A stretch of 64,000 nt of DNA from Qipengyuania citrea (GTDB lineage: Bacteria; Pseudomonadota; Alphaproteobacteria; Sphingomonadales; Sphingomonadaceae). A model generated the notes under the pieces. That model had not been told where the DNA came from, did no database searches, and saw only the letters and a program-made list of their open reading frames with translations. A program made the translations under genes and the position numbers. Below, piece by piece: positions 25,474 through 34,953 of the stretch (within the stretch, counting starts at the first letter, position 1; every line of letters begins with the position of its first letter). The stretch is from assembly GCF_009828015.1 (NCBI RefSeq), contig NZ_WTYG01000002.1:1-64000 (forward strand), written 5' to 3'.

Positions 25474-26976
25474 TCAGATGCGCTCGGGCTCTTCCTTGTC
25501 GAGATTGCGGCGGAACAGCACCCGGTCCTCCGGGCCGAAACCGCGCTTCCAGATGATGATGCCATAAACGCCGAGGATCGCCGGTATGCCCACGATCAGC
25601 TCGGCCCATTCGGGCAGCTGCGTCGCGCCCCAGCCGACCAGCACGGCAGGCGCCACGGCCCACACCAGCGGCCAGCGGAAGGTGTTGATCGACTGGCCAA
25701 GAATGCGCGAGAGCAGCATCGCCTTGACCAGGCTGGCAGTGCCCAGCGCCAGCATCAGCGCGATTGCCGCGGCGGCGGCCTTGTACGGCTCGCCATAGCC
25801 GCCCGCGACCATCGCTTCGATCAGCACCACGGTAAGCACGGCCTGCAGCGCGATCGTGCCGATCGAGATCCACAAGTTCCGGACCCGCGCGACATAGACG
25901 AGCACCGCTTCGGACACGACCGCGGTCGCGGCGACCACTTCGGCCACCAGCAGGAAGGCAAGCGCCCCGGTGCCGCCGACGAATTCGGGCCCGACAAGGC
26001 CCATCACCGCTTCGCCGGGGACGCCCAGTGCCAGCGCGATGCCGGCCTGCATGGCGACGATCCAGAAGCCCACCTGGCAGATCTGGCTGGCAATCGCCTG
26101 GTAGTTCTTGGTCTTGAGGTTCTTGGTGATGACGGGGCCGAGGATCGGCTCGAAGCTGGTCTTGAGCTTCTGCGGCAAGCTCGCGACCTGCTGCGCGATG
26201 TAATAGACGCCCACCGCGGCGGGCGCGGCAAACAGGCCGAGGATGAAGATGTCGACGCGCCTCGTACCCCATTCGATCGCGTCGGCCGTCGCCAGCGGCA
26301 GCGCGCGCATCGTCAGCCGGCCCATATAGACCGGATGCGGCCGCCAGCCGCGCGGGCGGCCATAGCTGCGGAAGAAGGCCCACAGCCCGGTGGCGAGACC
26401 AGCGTAGATCGACGCGAGATAGGCCAGCGCGAGCCCCGAGTCGCTGACCACCGGGAGGAAATAGAACACCCCGGCCATGATCGAGATCGTCCACGGTTCG
26501 ATCACCGCCCGCGCGCGCACGGTGGTGGCGATATCGTATTTGTACGCCTGCGCGGCGAGGACGATTTCGGTCAGCGCATAGGCGGGGATCGCCAGCACGA
26601 TGAACCGGTCGAGCTCGGTGTATTCACCGCTGGGAAACAGCGGGGCGGGGACGAACCAGAAGAACGCTGCCGCGAGGCCCGAGAACAGCAGCGCCAGCAG
26701 CATGCCGTCATAGACCAGATTGGCGGGATGGCTGTCGTCGCCGTCGGCGAGCCGCTGCGCCAGTCCTCGCTTTTCGCCCATCGCGCACAGCAGCGCGACC
26801 AGTTCGACCACCACCAGCGCCGAGGCGAAGCGGCCCAGCGCATCGGGGCCGTAAAGGCGCCCGGCGATGAACAGGAAGGGCAGCCGCGCGACCAGCCGCA
26901 GGATGAAGCCAAAGAAGTTCTGCCTTCCGCCCTTGGCCAGCGCGGAAAGATCTTCGTCCGGTTTTGCGTCGGTCAC
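25474..26976 (-). CDS. polysaccharide/lipid-linked flippase (MOP superfamily)
   Basis: A 500-residue membrane protein with about 12 hydrophobic segments, of the oligosaccharide flippase (Wzx/MATE-related) fold. It probably moves lipid-linked sugar units across the inner membrane. Charged cytoplasmic N-terminus ([21 protein letters not shown]) and C-terminus (KRGFGPEDRVLFRRNL) agree with an even number of spans. GTG 26976 overlaps the gpsA stop (GTGA), so it is coupled to glycerol-3-phosphate synthesis. No glycosyltransferases are nearby, so its substrate is unknown. Confidence 0.82.
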   Translation of the reverse strand: MTDAKPDEDLSALAKGGRQNFFGFILRLVARLPFLFIAGRLYGPDALGRFASALVVVELVALLCAMGEKRGLAQRLADGDDSHPANLVYDGMLLALLFSGLAAAFFWFVPAPLFPSGEYTELDRFIVLAIPAYALTEIVLAAQAYKYDIATTVRARAVIEPWTISIMAGVFYFLPVVSDSGLALAYLASIYAGLATGLWAFFRSYGRPRGWRPHPVYMGRLTMRALPLATADAIEWGTRRVDIFILGLFAAPAAVGVYYIAQQVASLPQKLKTSFEPILGPVITKNLKTKNYQAIASQICQVGFWIVAMQAGIALALGVPGEAVMGLVGPEFVGGTGALAFLLVAEVVAATAVVSEAVLVYVARVRNLWISIGTIALQAVLTVVLIEAMVAGGYGEPYKAAAAAIALMLALGTASLVKAMLLSRILGQSINTFRWPLVWAVAPAVLVGWGATQLPEWAELIVGIPAILGVYGIIIWKRGFGPEDRVLFRRNLDKEEPERI

Positions 26977-27965
26977 CCGGGGTGGCCCTGTTCGGCGCGC
27001 AAGGGCCGGGCGAGCAGGTCGGATACGACGGCGCGCGGATCGTCGCCTTTCAGCAGACCGTAGACGGCGGTGACGATCGGCATGGCGATGCCGTGCCGCG
27101 CGGCCAGTTCGACCAGCACGGGCGCTGTATGCGCGCCTTCGGCCACGGTCCGGCGATCGGCCATCAGCTCGCTCGCTTTGCCGCCCTCGCCCAGCGCGAC
27201 GCCGAGCGAGAAATTGCGGCTCGAGGTCGACGAACAGGTCAGCACCAGATCGCCCAACCCGCACAGCCCGGCCAGGGTTTCGGCGCGTGCCCCCAGCGTT
27301 TCGCCGAAGCGCAGCATCTCGGCATAGCCGCGCGCAATCAGCGCCGCGCGCGCATTCTGCCCCAGGCCCAGCCCGTCGACCACGCCGCAGGCGATTGCGA
27401 GCACATTCTTGACCGAACCGCCGATTTCGGCGCCGATCACGTCGTCCGAATAATAGGGCCGGAATGCCGGCCGCGCGATGACCGGGGCAATGCGGTCCCA
27501 CTGCGCTTCGCCCCCGGCGCAGGCCAGCGTAACCGCAGTGGGCAGCCCGGCAGCCACTTCATGCGCGAAGGTCGGGCCCGACAGCACTGCGATCGCGCTG
27601 CCGGGCGCGGCATCCTGTGCGACGTGGTTCATCAACTGGCCGCTGCCGGCCTCTATCCCCTTCGAACACAGCACCAGATCGCGCGGATGCGCGGGCATCG
27701 AAGCCAGCACGCTGCCCGTATGCTGCGCGGGGGTCACCACCAGCAAGGTATCGAGCGCGCCGAGTTCGGCCAGATCGCCGGTGGCACGGATCGTTTCGGC
27801 CAGCGTGGCAGTGGGAAGGTAGATCGAATTGGTACGCGCGGAATTGATCTCGGCGACCAGTTCGGGTTCGCGCGCCCAGATCAGCACCTCGCGCCCGTCG
27901 CTCGCCAGCATCTGCGCCAGCGCGGTGCCCCATGCGCCAGCGCCGAGGACGCCGACGCCGCTCAT
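26973..27965 (-). CDS. gpsA: NAD(P)-dependent glycerol-3-phosphate dehydrogenase
   Basis: Reduces dihydroxyacetone phosphate to sn-glycerol-3-phosphate, the phospholipid backbone. 330 residues from ATG 27965. The Rossmann motif [14 protein letters not shown] is at the N-terminus, the substrate-site lysine in CSKGIE and in [12 protein letters not shown] (about 180), and the [11 protein letters not shown] motif near 250. The start overlaps the tsaD stop by 4 bp (ATGA) and its stop overlaps the flippase start, so tsaD-gpsA-flippase is one translationally coupled operon on the minus strand. Confidence 0.96.
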   Translation of the reverse strand: MSGVGVLGAGAWGTALAQMLASDGREVLIWAREPELVAEINSARTNSIYLPTATLAETIRATGDLAELGALDTLLVVTPAQHTGSVLASMPAHPRDLVLCSKGIEAGSGQLMNHVAQDAAPGSAIAVLSGPTFAHEVAAGLPTAVTLACAGGEAQWDRIAPVIARPAFRPYYSDDVIGAEIGGSVKNVLAIACGVVDGLGLGQNARAALIARGYAEMLRFGETLGARAETLAGLCGLGDLVLTCSSTSSRNFSLGVALGEGGKASELMADRRTVAEGAHTAPVLVELAARHGIAMPIVTAVYGLLKGDDPRAVVSDLLARPLRAEQGHPG

Positions 27966-28990
27966 GCCTTCACCCCCGCGCCGCGCACCGGTTCGGCCGC
28001 AGGGTCGAGCGGCCAGCGCGGCCGCGCGGAAATGTCGAGCGGGTCGTCCTGCCCCAGCCGTTCGATGCCCGCCCAGGCGATCATCGCGGCATTGTCGGTG
28101 CACAGCTTGGGCGGCGGCGCGGCAAAGCGCATACCATGCGCGGCGGCAAGCTGTTCGAGCGCAGCGCGCACCGTGGCATTGGCCGCCACCCCGCCGGCCA
28201 CGACCAGCGTATCGACATCGTCCATGCCCGCCAGCGCGATACGCAACCGGTCGGTTACGCAATCCACCGCTGCCTGCTGGAAGCTGGCGGCAATATCGGC
28301 GATCTCGTACTTGCCGCTTTCGTAGGCGCGCAGGACTGCGCTCTTGAGGCCGGCGAACGAGAAATGCGGTTCGCCGCTGCCGACCATCGGCCGGGGCAGC
28401 GGGACAGCGGCGGCATCGCCGTCCTTCGCGGTGCGCTCCACCGCGGGACCGCCGGGAAAGCCGAGGCCGAGGATCTTGGCGGTCTTGTCGAAGGCTTCGC
28501 CCAGCGCATCGTCGATCGTGGTCGCTAGCCGGCGATATTGCCCCACGCCGTCGACGCGCAGGATCTGGCAATGCCCGCCCGAAACCAGCAGCAGTGCATA
28601 GGGAAAGGCGATGCTCGCGTCTGCGAGGCGGGGGCTCAGTGCATGGCCTTCGAGATGGTTGATCGCGATCAGCGGCGTGTCGCTCGCCATTGCCAGCGCC
28701 TTGGCACTCACCAGGCCGACCATCACCCCGCCGATCAGCCCGGGGCCGGCAGTCGCGGCGATCGCGTCGCACTCGTCCAAGCCGATGCCCGCATCCTGCA
28801 ACACGCCCTCGATCATCGGGGCGAGCCGTTCGGCATGCGCGCGCGCCGCGATCTCGGGCACCACGCCGCCGAAGGGGGCGTGCTCGGCATCCTGCGAGGC
28901 GATCCGCTGCGCCACGATCCGGCGATCGCTGTCGACCAGCGCGACCGCGGTTTCGTCGCAGGAGCTTTCTATGCCGAGAACCAGTGCCAT
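27962..28990 (-). CDS. tsaD: tRNA N6-adenosine threonylcarbamoyltransferase
   Basis: Transfers the threonylcarbamoyl group to A37 of ANN-decoding tRNAs (t6A), with TsaB and TsaE. 342 residues. Actin-like ASKHA fold with the metal-site motif [11 protein letters not shown] (two histidines) near residue 108, the N-terminal [14 protein letters not shown] phosphate loop and a second VSGGH loop. ATG 28990 is chosen over an upstream ATG because AGGGAAAGCAGG then forms the ribosome-binding region. Divergent from hemC with 45 bp between starts, which must hold both promoters. Confidence 0.96.
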   Translation of the reverse strand: MALVLGIESSCDETAVALVDSDRRIVAQRIASQDAEHAPFGGVVPEIAARAHAERLAPMIEGVLQDAGIGLDECDAIAATAGPGLIGGVMVGLVSAKALAMASDTPLIAINHLEGHALSPRLADASIAFPYALLLVSGGHCQILRVDGVGQYRRLATTIDDALGEAFDKTAKILGLGFPGGPAVERTAKDGDAAAVPLPRPMVGSGEPHFSFAGLKSAVLRAYESGKYEIADIAASFQQAAVDCVTDRLRIALAGMDDVDTLVVAGGVAANATVRAALEQLAAAHGMRFAAPPPKLCTDNAAMIAWAGIERLGQDDPLDISARPRWPLDPAAEPVRGAGVKA

Positions 28991-29035
28991 CCTGCTTTCC
29001 CTTAGCGCCATGGCTCGCTAGGGCAAGCCGACCCT

Positions 29036-29965
29036 ATGCCAGCCCAACCTCTCATCCGTCTCGGAACCCGCCGTTCTCCGCTTGCCATGGCACAGGCGCA
29101 CGAGGCGCGCGCGCGCCTGTGCGCCGCGCACGGCTGGGACGAGTCGGCGGTCGAACTGGTCCCGGTGGTCGCCAGCGGCGACCGCATCCAAGACCGCCCG
29201 CTCGCCGAAATCGGCGGCAAGGCGCTGTGGACGCGCGAACTCGACCAGTGGCTGGTCGAGGGACGAATCGACGGCGCGGTCCATTCGATGAAGGATGTCG
29301 AGACGCTGCGGCCCGAAGCGATCGCCATCGCCGCGATCCTGCCGCGCGCCGACAAGGCCGACCGCCTGCTCGGCGCGCAGGCGATTTCCGACATCCCTGC
29401 CGGCGCGCGGATCGGCACCAGCGCCCCGCGCCGTGCCGCGCAATTGCTGCATCTGCGGCCCGACCTTGCCGTGGTGGGCATTCGCGGCAATGTCGCCACG
29501 CGGATGGCCAAGCTCGAGGCGGGCGAAGCCGATGCGACCTTCCTCGCCGCCGCCGGGCTCGACCGACTGGGCGAAGACAGTGTCGGCGTGCGGCTGGACC
29601 CGGCAGAATGGCTTCCCGCCCCCGCGCAGGCCGCGATCGGGATCGAGTGCCGCAGCGGCGATGCGCAGACGCGCGCGATGCTGGCGGCGATCGACGACGC
29701 GCCCAGCCATGCCGAAGTGGCTGCCGAACGGCGGTTGCTCGAAGGGCTGGGCGGGTCGTGCAGCAGCCCGATTGCGGCGCTGTCGCGCAGCGGCGATGGC
29801 CTGATCGCGCTGACGGCGGCGATCTTCAGCCCCGATGGCACCGTCCGCATCGACGGCGAGGCCGAATTCGCCGCGGGCGATGACGCTGCGCCGCTGGCGT
29901 TGGCGCGCGGCCTGCTGGCGCGCGCACCTGCGGCCGTGACCGAACATTTCGGACCGATATCGTGA
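29036..29965 (+). CDS. hemC: porphobilinogen deaminase
   Basis: Polymerises four porphobilinogen units into hydroxymethylbilane for tetrapyrrole synthesis. 309 residues. The dipyrromethane-carrying cysteine is Cys242 in GLGGSCSSPIAAL; the arginine/aspartate substrate site is seen in RLGTRRSPLA (N-terminus), DGAVHSMKDVE, GTSAPRRAAQ and IRGNVATR. Standard length and order. It is translationally coupled to hemD by a GTGA overlap and divergent from tsaD. The pathway also feeds cobA's siroheme branch elsewhere in the window. Confidence 0.97.
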   Translation: MPAQPLIRLGTRRSPLAMAQAHEARARLCAAHGWDESAVELVPVVASGDRIQDRPLAEIGGKALWTRELDQWLVEGRIDGAVHSMKDVETLRPEAIAIAAILPRADKADRLLGAQAISDIPAGARIGTSAPRRAAQLLHLRPDLAVVGIRGNVATRMAKLEAGEADATFLAAAGLDRLGEDSVGVRLDPAEWLPAPAQAAIGIECRSGDAQTRAMLAAIDDAPSHAEVAAERRLLEGLGGSCSSPIAALSRSGDGLIALTAAIFSPDGTVRIDGEAEFAAGDDAAPLALARGLLARAPAAVTEHFGPIS

Positions 29966-30648
29966 AGCCGCTGTTCCTGATCCGCCCCGAACCCGGCTGG
30001 TCGGTCAGCGCCGAAACCGCGCGCGCGATGGGGCTCGACGTGCATGGCGCGCCGCTGTTCACGATCGAGCCTGTGGCCTGGGATGCGCCCGACTCCGCCG
30101 ATTTCGACGGTCTGCTGGTCGGCAGCGCCAACACCTTTCGCCACGGCGGCAAGCAGCTCGCGAAACTCACCAAGCTGCCGGTCCACGCGGTGGGCGAGGC
30201 GACCGCCGATGCGGCGCGGGCGGCGGGGTTCCTGATCGGCCGCACCGGGCGCGGCGGACTGCAGAACCTGCTCGACGAACTGAGCAAGCGCGAATTGCGA
30301 CTGCTGCGCCTTGCCGGCGCGGACCGCGTGACGCTGCGCCTGCCCGACGGAATCAGGGTCGAGACGCGCACCGTCTACCGCGCGGTACCCGAGGGGCTGG
30401 CCGAGGAAGACCGCGAATTGCTGCGCGGCGGCGGCGTGGTGGCACTGCATTCGGGTGCCGCGGCCGAGCGGCTCGGCGTCGAATTCGACCGCCACAAGCT
30501 CGACCGCGCCCGCGTCGACCTCGCGGTAATCGGTCCGCGCGTCGCGGAACTGGCCGGCGAGGGCTGGCGCTCGGTCTCGGTAGCCGATGCCCCGGGCGAC
30601 AGCGAGCTACTGGCCTTGGCGGAAGCTTTGTGTCAGACCGATGCATAA
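29962..30648 (+). CDS. hemD: uroporphyrinogen-III synthase
   Basis: Closes hydroxymethylbilane to uroporphyrinogen III with ring D inversion. 228 residues, from a GTG at 29962 that overlaps the hemC stop (GTGA). HemD sequences are poorly conserved; here identification rests on two Rossmann-like halves, the segment FDGLLVGSANTFRHGG, the VYRAVPEGL hinge region and the position directly after hemC. It overlaps the start of the next gene by 8 bp. Confidence 0.9.
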   Translation: MKPLFLIRPEPGWSVSAETARAMGLDVHGAPLFTIEPVAWDAPDSADFDGLLVGSANTFRHGGKQLAKLTKLPVHAVGEATADAARAAGFLIGRTGRGGLQNLLDELSKRELRLLRLAGADRVTLRLPDGIRVETRTVYRAVPEGLAEEDRELLRGGGVVALHSGAAAERLGVEFDRHKLDRARVDLAVIGPRVAELAGEGWRSVSVADAPGDSELLALAEALCQTDA

Positions 30649-31588
30649 CGATAATACGGCGCCCCGGCAGGGCGACCGGGTTCGCGGAACGGAACAGATG
30701 GACACTTACACCAGCTCCCGGCGCAAGGGGCCTTCGGCAAGGCCGGTGATGATCGCCGTGATCGCCAGCTTCGTGCTGGGCGGGGCAGTGGCGGGCTATG
30801 CGGTCTATTCGCTGAGCGACCGCGCGGAACCACAAGCGGGCGCCGCTGCGGATGACCAGCCCCAGGTGCTGGCCAGCCCGGCGGTAGATCCTTCGCCCAC
30901 GCCCAGTGCCACCGCCAGCCAGGCCGCGCAGGAAGCGGTCGAGCGCGTGGCCGAACAGCAGGGCGGGCTCGACACCCGGCTGGCGGCGGCCGAGCAGCGG
31001 TTGGCGCGGCTGGACCTGCAGGCCGAGGCCGCAGCCGGCAACACCGCCCGCGCCGAAGGGCTGCTGATCGCTTTCGCCACCCGCCGCGCGCTCGAGAAAG
31101 GCGCCGAGCTCGGCTATCTGGCCGACCAGCTGCGGCTGCGCTTCGGCGATGCCATGCCCAATGCAGTCGACACCATCATCCGCACCAGCCGCGATCCGAT
31201 CACGCTCGACCAGCTGATCGCGCGGCTGGAAGGCCTCTCGCCGCAGCTCGCCGCACCGAGCGAACGGGACGGGTTCGCGCGCTTCAGCGAAGAATTGTCG
31301 CAACTGTTCGTGATTCGACGCGAAAGCGCGCCATCGCCGCAGCCCCAGCGCCGGCTCGACCGCGCGCGGCTGTTCCTCGAAAGCGGGCGGACCGATTCCG
31401 CGATCGCCGAAGTGCGCAACCTGCCAGGGGCTGAAAGCGCCGAGGGCTGGCTGCGCGATGCCGAACGCTATGCCGCAGCGCAGCGGGCGCTCGACCTGAT
31501 CGAAACCGCTGCCGTGCTCGAACCGCGCCGGTTGCGCGACGGGGCGGGCAACCGCGTCGAACAGCCGAGCCCCGCCGAAGAGGGCTAA
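30641..31588 (+). CDS. mitofilin-like inner membrane protein, unknown function
   Basis: A 315-residue protein with a hydrophilic N-terminus, one membrane span (about 40-60, MIAVIASFVLGGAVAGYAVYSL), a coiled-coil-prone Ala/Gln/Glu-rich middle (about 90-145, AQEAVERVAEQQGGLDTRLAAAEQRLARLDL) and a C-terminal helical region. This plan is that of the alphaproteobacterial COG4223 (mitofilin/Mic60-like) proteins often encoded after hemD, but I cannot confirm the C-terminal mitofilin domain by eye. ATG 30641 overlaps the hemD stop; ATG 30698 with GGAACGGAACAG is an alternative. Confidence 0.75.
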   Translation: MHNDNTAPRQGDRVRGTEQMDTYTSSRRKGPSARPVMIAVIASFVLGGAVAGYAVYSLSDRAEPQAGAAADDQPQVLASPAVDPSPTPSATASQAAQEAVERVAEQQGGLDTRLAAAEQRLARLDLQAEAAAGNTARAEGLLIAFATRRALEKGAELGYLADQLRLRFGDAMPNAVDTIIRTSRDPITLDQLIARLEGLSPQLAAPSERDGFARFSEELSQLFVIRRESAPSPQPQRRLDRARLFLESGRTDSAIAEVRNLPGAESAEGWLRDAERYAAAQRALDLIETAAVLEPRRLRDGAGNRVEQPSPAEEG

Positions 31589-31592
31589 GGCC

Positions 31593-32807
31593 TCAGGCCT
31601 TGAGCAGTTCGGGCAGCTCGCCCGAGACGCCGCGCGCCTCGTTCATGAAGAAGCCCTTGAGCCAGCTGGTGCGCTGGATTCCGGCCATGCCGAAGCGGCG
31701 CAGCGCGCTGGCGGTTTTCCCGCGAATGCCGAAAATGCGCGTGAGGCTGTCGGTCGCGCCCATCACCATCAGCGAATCGAGTGCGCGCCATTCCTCGTAT
31801 TTCTTGAGCACCTGCGCATCGCCCAGATCGAGGCCGAGCCGCAGCGCTTCATCGAGAACTTCGACCAGCGCGCCGACATCGCGCAGACCAAGGTTGAGAC
31901 CCTGGCCCGCGATCGGATGCATGCCGTGCGCGCTGTCGCCGACCAGCGCGAGCCGGTGGTCGACGATTTTGGCGGTATGCTGGAAGCTGAGCGGCCAGGA
32001 CGAGCGCGCGCTGTTGAGCGTCAGCTCGCCCAGCAGGTCCCCCATCCGCTTGTGCACTTCGGCGAGAAAGGCGCGATCGGACAGCTTGAGCACGCCCGCC
32101 GCGTCCTTCTCGTCGACCGTCCATACCAGCGCGCTGCGATGCTGGCCATCGGGCCCGTCGAGCATCGGCAGCAGCGCGAAGGGGCCTTCGGGATAGAAGA
32201 TTTCCCACGCCACATTGTCATGCGGCTTACTGTGGTCGATCCCGGCGATCAGCGCGCGGTGGCTGTAATCCCAGCTGGCCATCTTGAACCCGGCTTCCTC
32301 GCGGCTGGGCGAGCCGCGGCCTTCGGCGCCGACCATCAGCGCGGCTTCGAGCACGCGTCCGTCGCCCAGCGTGGCGGACACGCCGAACTCGCCGCGATCG
32401 CGCGCGGTGACTTCGACCGGCGCGTGCCATTCGATCAGCGGTTCGCTGGCCGCGGCTTCGTGGACTGCGAGCCGCAGCTGGCGATTGGCGAACATTCGCC
32501 CCAGCGTGCCTTCATGCGGTTCGGGGCGGAAATCGAGCCGGCCGGGCTTCATCTGGTCGAGCACCGCGATGGCGGCGATGTCGCAGCCATGCGGTTCGAG
32601 CGCCTGTTCGAGCCCGATATGGCGGAACAACCGCCAGCTGGCAGTCGATATGGCCGAGGCCCTTCCGTCGAACCCTTCGGCTGTCAGGCTGGCCGGATCG
32701 GCGCGGTCGACGAGGTGGCTCGAGAGTCCCTTTTTCGCCGCGGCCAGCGCCAGGGTCATGCCCACCAGGCCGCCGCCCAGGATCAGCAGGTCTCGCTTGT
32801 CTGTCAT
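31593..32807 (-). CDS. FAD-dependent ubiquinone-biosynthesis-type hydroxylase
   Basis: UbiH/UbiF/COQ6-family monooxygenase of 404 residues, hydroxylating a ring position in ubiquinone synthesis. The FAD-binding GxGxxG is ILGGGLVGMTLALAAAKKG (residues about 8-26). The second motif is the DG pattern in MLDGPDG, and the GD motif is LVGDSAHGMHPIAGQGLNLGLRD (about 290-312). Which ring carbon is modified cannot be told from sequence. ATG 32807 lies 43 bp from the divergent dsbD start. Confidence 0.88.
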   Translation of the reverse strand: MTDKRDLLILGGGLVGMTLALAAAKKGLSSHLVDRADPASLTAEGFDGRASAISTASWRLFRHIGLEQALEPHGCDIAAIAVLDQMKPGRLDFRPEPHEGTLGRMFANRQLRLAVHEAAASEPLIEWHAPVEVTARDRGEFGVSATLGDGRVLEAALMVGAEGRGSPSREEAGFKMASWDYSHRALIAGIDHSKPHDNVAWEIFYPEGPFALLPMLDGPDGQHRSALVWTVDEKDAAGVLKLSDRAFLAEVHKRMGDLLGELTLNSARSSWPLSFQHTAKIVDHRLALVGDSAHGMHPIAGQGLNLGLRDVGALVEVLDEALRLGLDLGDAQVLKKYEEWRALDSLMVMGATDSLTRIFGIRGKTASALRRFGMAGIQRTSWLKGFFMNEARGVSGELPELLKA

Positions 32808-32850
32808 GGGGCCAATCCCTAGAGCCTGCGGCGTGACCGAGGCAAGGATA

Positions 32851-34953
32851 ATGGAACGGGTCGGCCTGTGGCTGGCGCTGCTGGCGCTGGCCTTTGCAGG
32901 CCCGGTCCTTGTGACCCCCGCGTCTGCCCAGGGGCCCGGCAGCGACCGCATGCCGGTCGAACTGGTCGCCGAAGGCATCCCGCAGCCGGGCGAGCGCTGG
33001 ATGGTCGCGCTGCATTTCACGCCCTCGACACCCGAATGGCACGGCTATTGGTCGAACCCGGGCGATGCCGGCCTCGGCATGCAGCTCGACTGGGAACTCC
33101 CCTCCGGCTGGAACGCGGGCGAGCCGCTCTATCCGCTGCCGCAGCGGCTGGTGATCGGCGGGTTGATGAACCATGTCTATGAAGGCGATTACGCGGTGCT
33201 CGTGCCCATCACGGTGCCCGAAGGTGCAGCGCTTGCCGGCGCCGGGACGATCGGGCTGACCGTCAGCTATCTGGCCTGTACGGATACGATCTGCGTTCCG
33301 CAGCAGGCGCGCATGACGCTGGATCCCGCGCGCGCCGGCGCCGATCCGCGGTTCGGTGAATGGCGCGTCGCCATCGTCCCTCCGCTCGACAGCGCGGCGC
33401 GCTTTGAATTCGCGCGCGACCGCTTGCGGATCGGCATTCCGATCCCCGCCGCGACGCAGCTCGGCGCGCCGCACCTGTTCCTCGCCACCGCCGAACTGGG
33501 CGGGGACGACCGGCCAGTCTATACCGGTGCGCAGACCTTCCGCCGCCAAGGCGACCTGCTGGTGGTCGAAATCCCGCTCGAGCAGCGCCCGCTCCCGCCG
33601 GGCGTCGATGCTGCCGGCGCGGCGCGACCGGAAACTATCGCGGGCATTCTCGATCTGGGCGATGGCCGCGGCGTGCGCTTTGCCGCGCAGCCGGGCGATG
33701 TTCCGCTCGAGGGTGTGGCGCCGCTGGAAGGCAGCAGCGACGCATCGCTGTGGCAATTGCTGCTGGCAGCGCTGGCGGGCGGCCTGCTGCTCAACATCAT
33801 GCCCTGCGTCTTTCCCATCCTCAGCCTCAAGGCGCTGGCGCTTGCCAAGGCCGGGGGCGATGCGCGTGCTGCGCGCAGGGACGCGCTGGCCTATACCGCC
33901 GGGGTGGTGCTCGCCTGTGCGGCGCTGGGCGGCGCCATCCTGCTGTTGCGCGCAGCGGGCGAGCAGATCGGCTGGGCGTTCCAGTTGCAGGAACCGCTGG
34001 TGGTCGCCGCCCTGTTCCTGCTGGCGCTGGCGATTACCGCCAATTTCCTCAGCCTGTTCACGATCCCCGGTTTCGCGATTTCGGGCGGCGCGCCGTCGCG
34101 GGGCGGTTCCTTCTCGACCGGGCTGCTGGCCGCCTTTGTCGCCACCCCGTGCACCGGGCCGTTCATGGCGCTGGCGCTTGGCGCGGCGCTGGTGATCGAA
34201 CCGTTCCACGGCCTGCTGGTGTTCGTCGCGCTGGGTGCCGGGCTGGCGCTGCCCTTCCTGCTGGTCGGCTTCGTCCCGGCGATCCGCCGCCGCCTGCCGC
34301 GGCCCGGCGCCTGGATGGAGCAATTCCGGCGCTGGATGGCGCTGCCCATGGGGCTGACGGCAGCCGCGCTCGGCTGGCTGGCATGGCGGATCGGCGGCGG
34401 CGAATGGCTGGCGCTGGTGCTGGTACTCGGCGCAGCGGCAATCGGCGGGCTGGCGCTGATCGGCCTGTTCCAGCGGCGCGCCCGGGGGGGGACGCTGTCG
34501 CTGTTCGCAGCTTTGCTGGCTGCGCTGTCGCTGGGGCTCGCCCTGCTGCCCGAACCCGAGACACCGGCCGGCGAGGCGGGCGCGAGCCTGCTCGACCCGG
34601 TCGCCTTCAGCGACGCCGCACTGGCAGAGGCGCGCGGGTCGGGGCGGCCGGTGTTCGTCTGGTTCACGGCCGACTGGTGCGTCACCTGCAAGGTCAACGA
34701 ACGTGTCGCGATCGAGCGCGAGACGACACGCGCCGCGTTCGAGCAGGCGGGCGTTATCGCGATGCGCGCCGACTGGACGCGCCGCGACGAGGAAATCTCG
34801 CGCATGCTCACGCGGCAGGGGGCCGCGGGCGTCCCGCTCTACCTGTGGTACGCACCCGGCGAGGAGGCCGAGCAATTGCCGCAGGTGCTTACGCCGGAAC
34901 TTCTGGTGCAGCGGGCGCAGGCGACGGATCGCTCTCCGCCGCCTCGGCCGTGA
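32851..34953 (+). CDS. DsbD-family thiol:disulfide interchange protein
   Basis: Moves electrons from cytoplasmic thioredoxin through the membrane to periplasmic disulfide reductants. 700 residues: signal peptide (1-25), an N-terminal DsbD-alpha-like domain with Cys143 and Cys148 (SYLACTDTICVP), a transmembrane region (about 305-575) with Cys319 (MPCVFPI) and Cys434 (TPCTGPF), and a C-terminal thioredoxin-like domain with Cys610/Cys613 (ADWCVTCK). Order and spacing match full-length DsbD. ATG 32851 preceded by GAGGCAAGG. The last 65 bp overlap an antisense lipoprotein gene. Confidence 0.9.
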   Translation: MERVGLWLALLALAFAGPVLVTPASAQGPGSDRMPVELVAEGIPQPGERWMVALHFTPSTPEWHGYWSNPGDAGLGMQLDWELPSGWNAGEPLYPLPQRLVIGGLMNHVYEGDYAVLVPITVPEGAALAGAGTIGLTVSYLACTDTICVPQQARMTLDPARAGADPRFGEWRVAIVPPLDSAARFEFARDRLRIGIPIPAATQLGAPHLFLATAELGGDDRPVYTGAQTFRRQGDLLVVEIPLEQRPLPPGVDAAGAARPETIAGILDLGDGRGVRFAAQPGDVPLEGVAPLEGSSDASLWQLLLAALAGGLLLNIMPCVFPILSLKALALAKAGGDARAARRDALAYTAGVVLACAALGGAILLLRAAGEQIGWAFQLQEPLVVAALFLLALAITANFLSLFTIPGFAISGGAPSRGGSFSTGLLAAFVATPCTGPFMALALGAALVIEPFHGLLVFVALGAGLALPFLLVGFVPAIRRRLPRPGAWMEQFRRWMALPMGLTAAALGWLAWRIGGGEWLALVLVLGAAAIGGLALIGLFQRRARGGTLSLFAALLAALSLGLALLPEPETPAGEAGASLLDPVAFSDAALAEARGSGRPVFVWFTADWCVTCKVNERVAIERETTRAAFEQAGVIAMRADWTRRDEEISRMLTRQGAAGVPLYLWYAPGEEAEQLPQVLTPELLVQRAQATDRSPPPRP

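Noticed and set aside
32512..34875. Long minus-strand open frame (787 codons) opposite dsbD
   Set aside because: Shadow of dsbD: Gln/Arg-rich, no domain, and the plus-strand frame contains all DsbD cysteine motifs in order.
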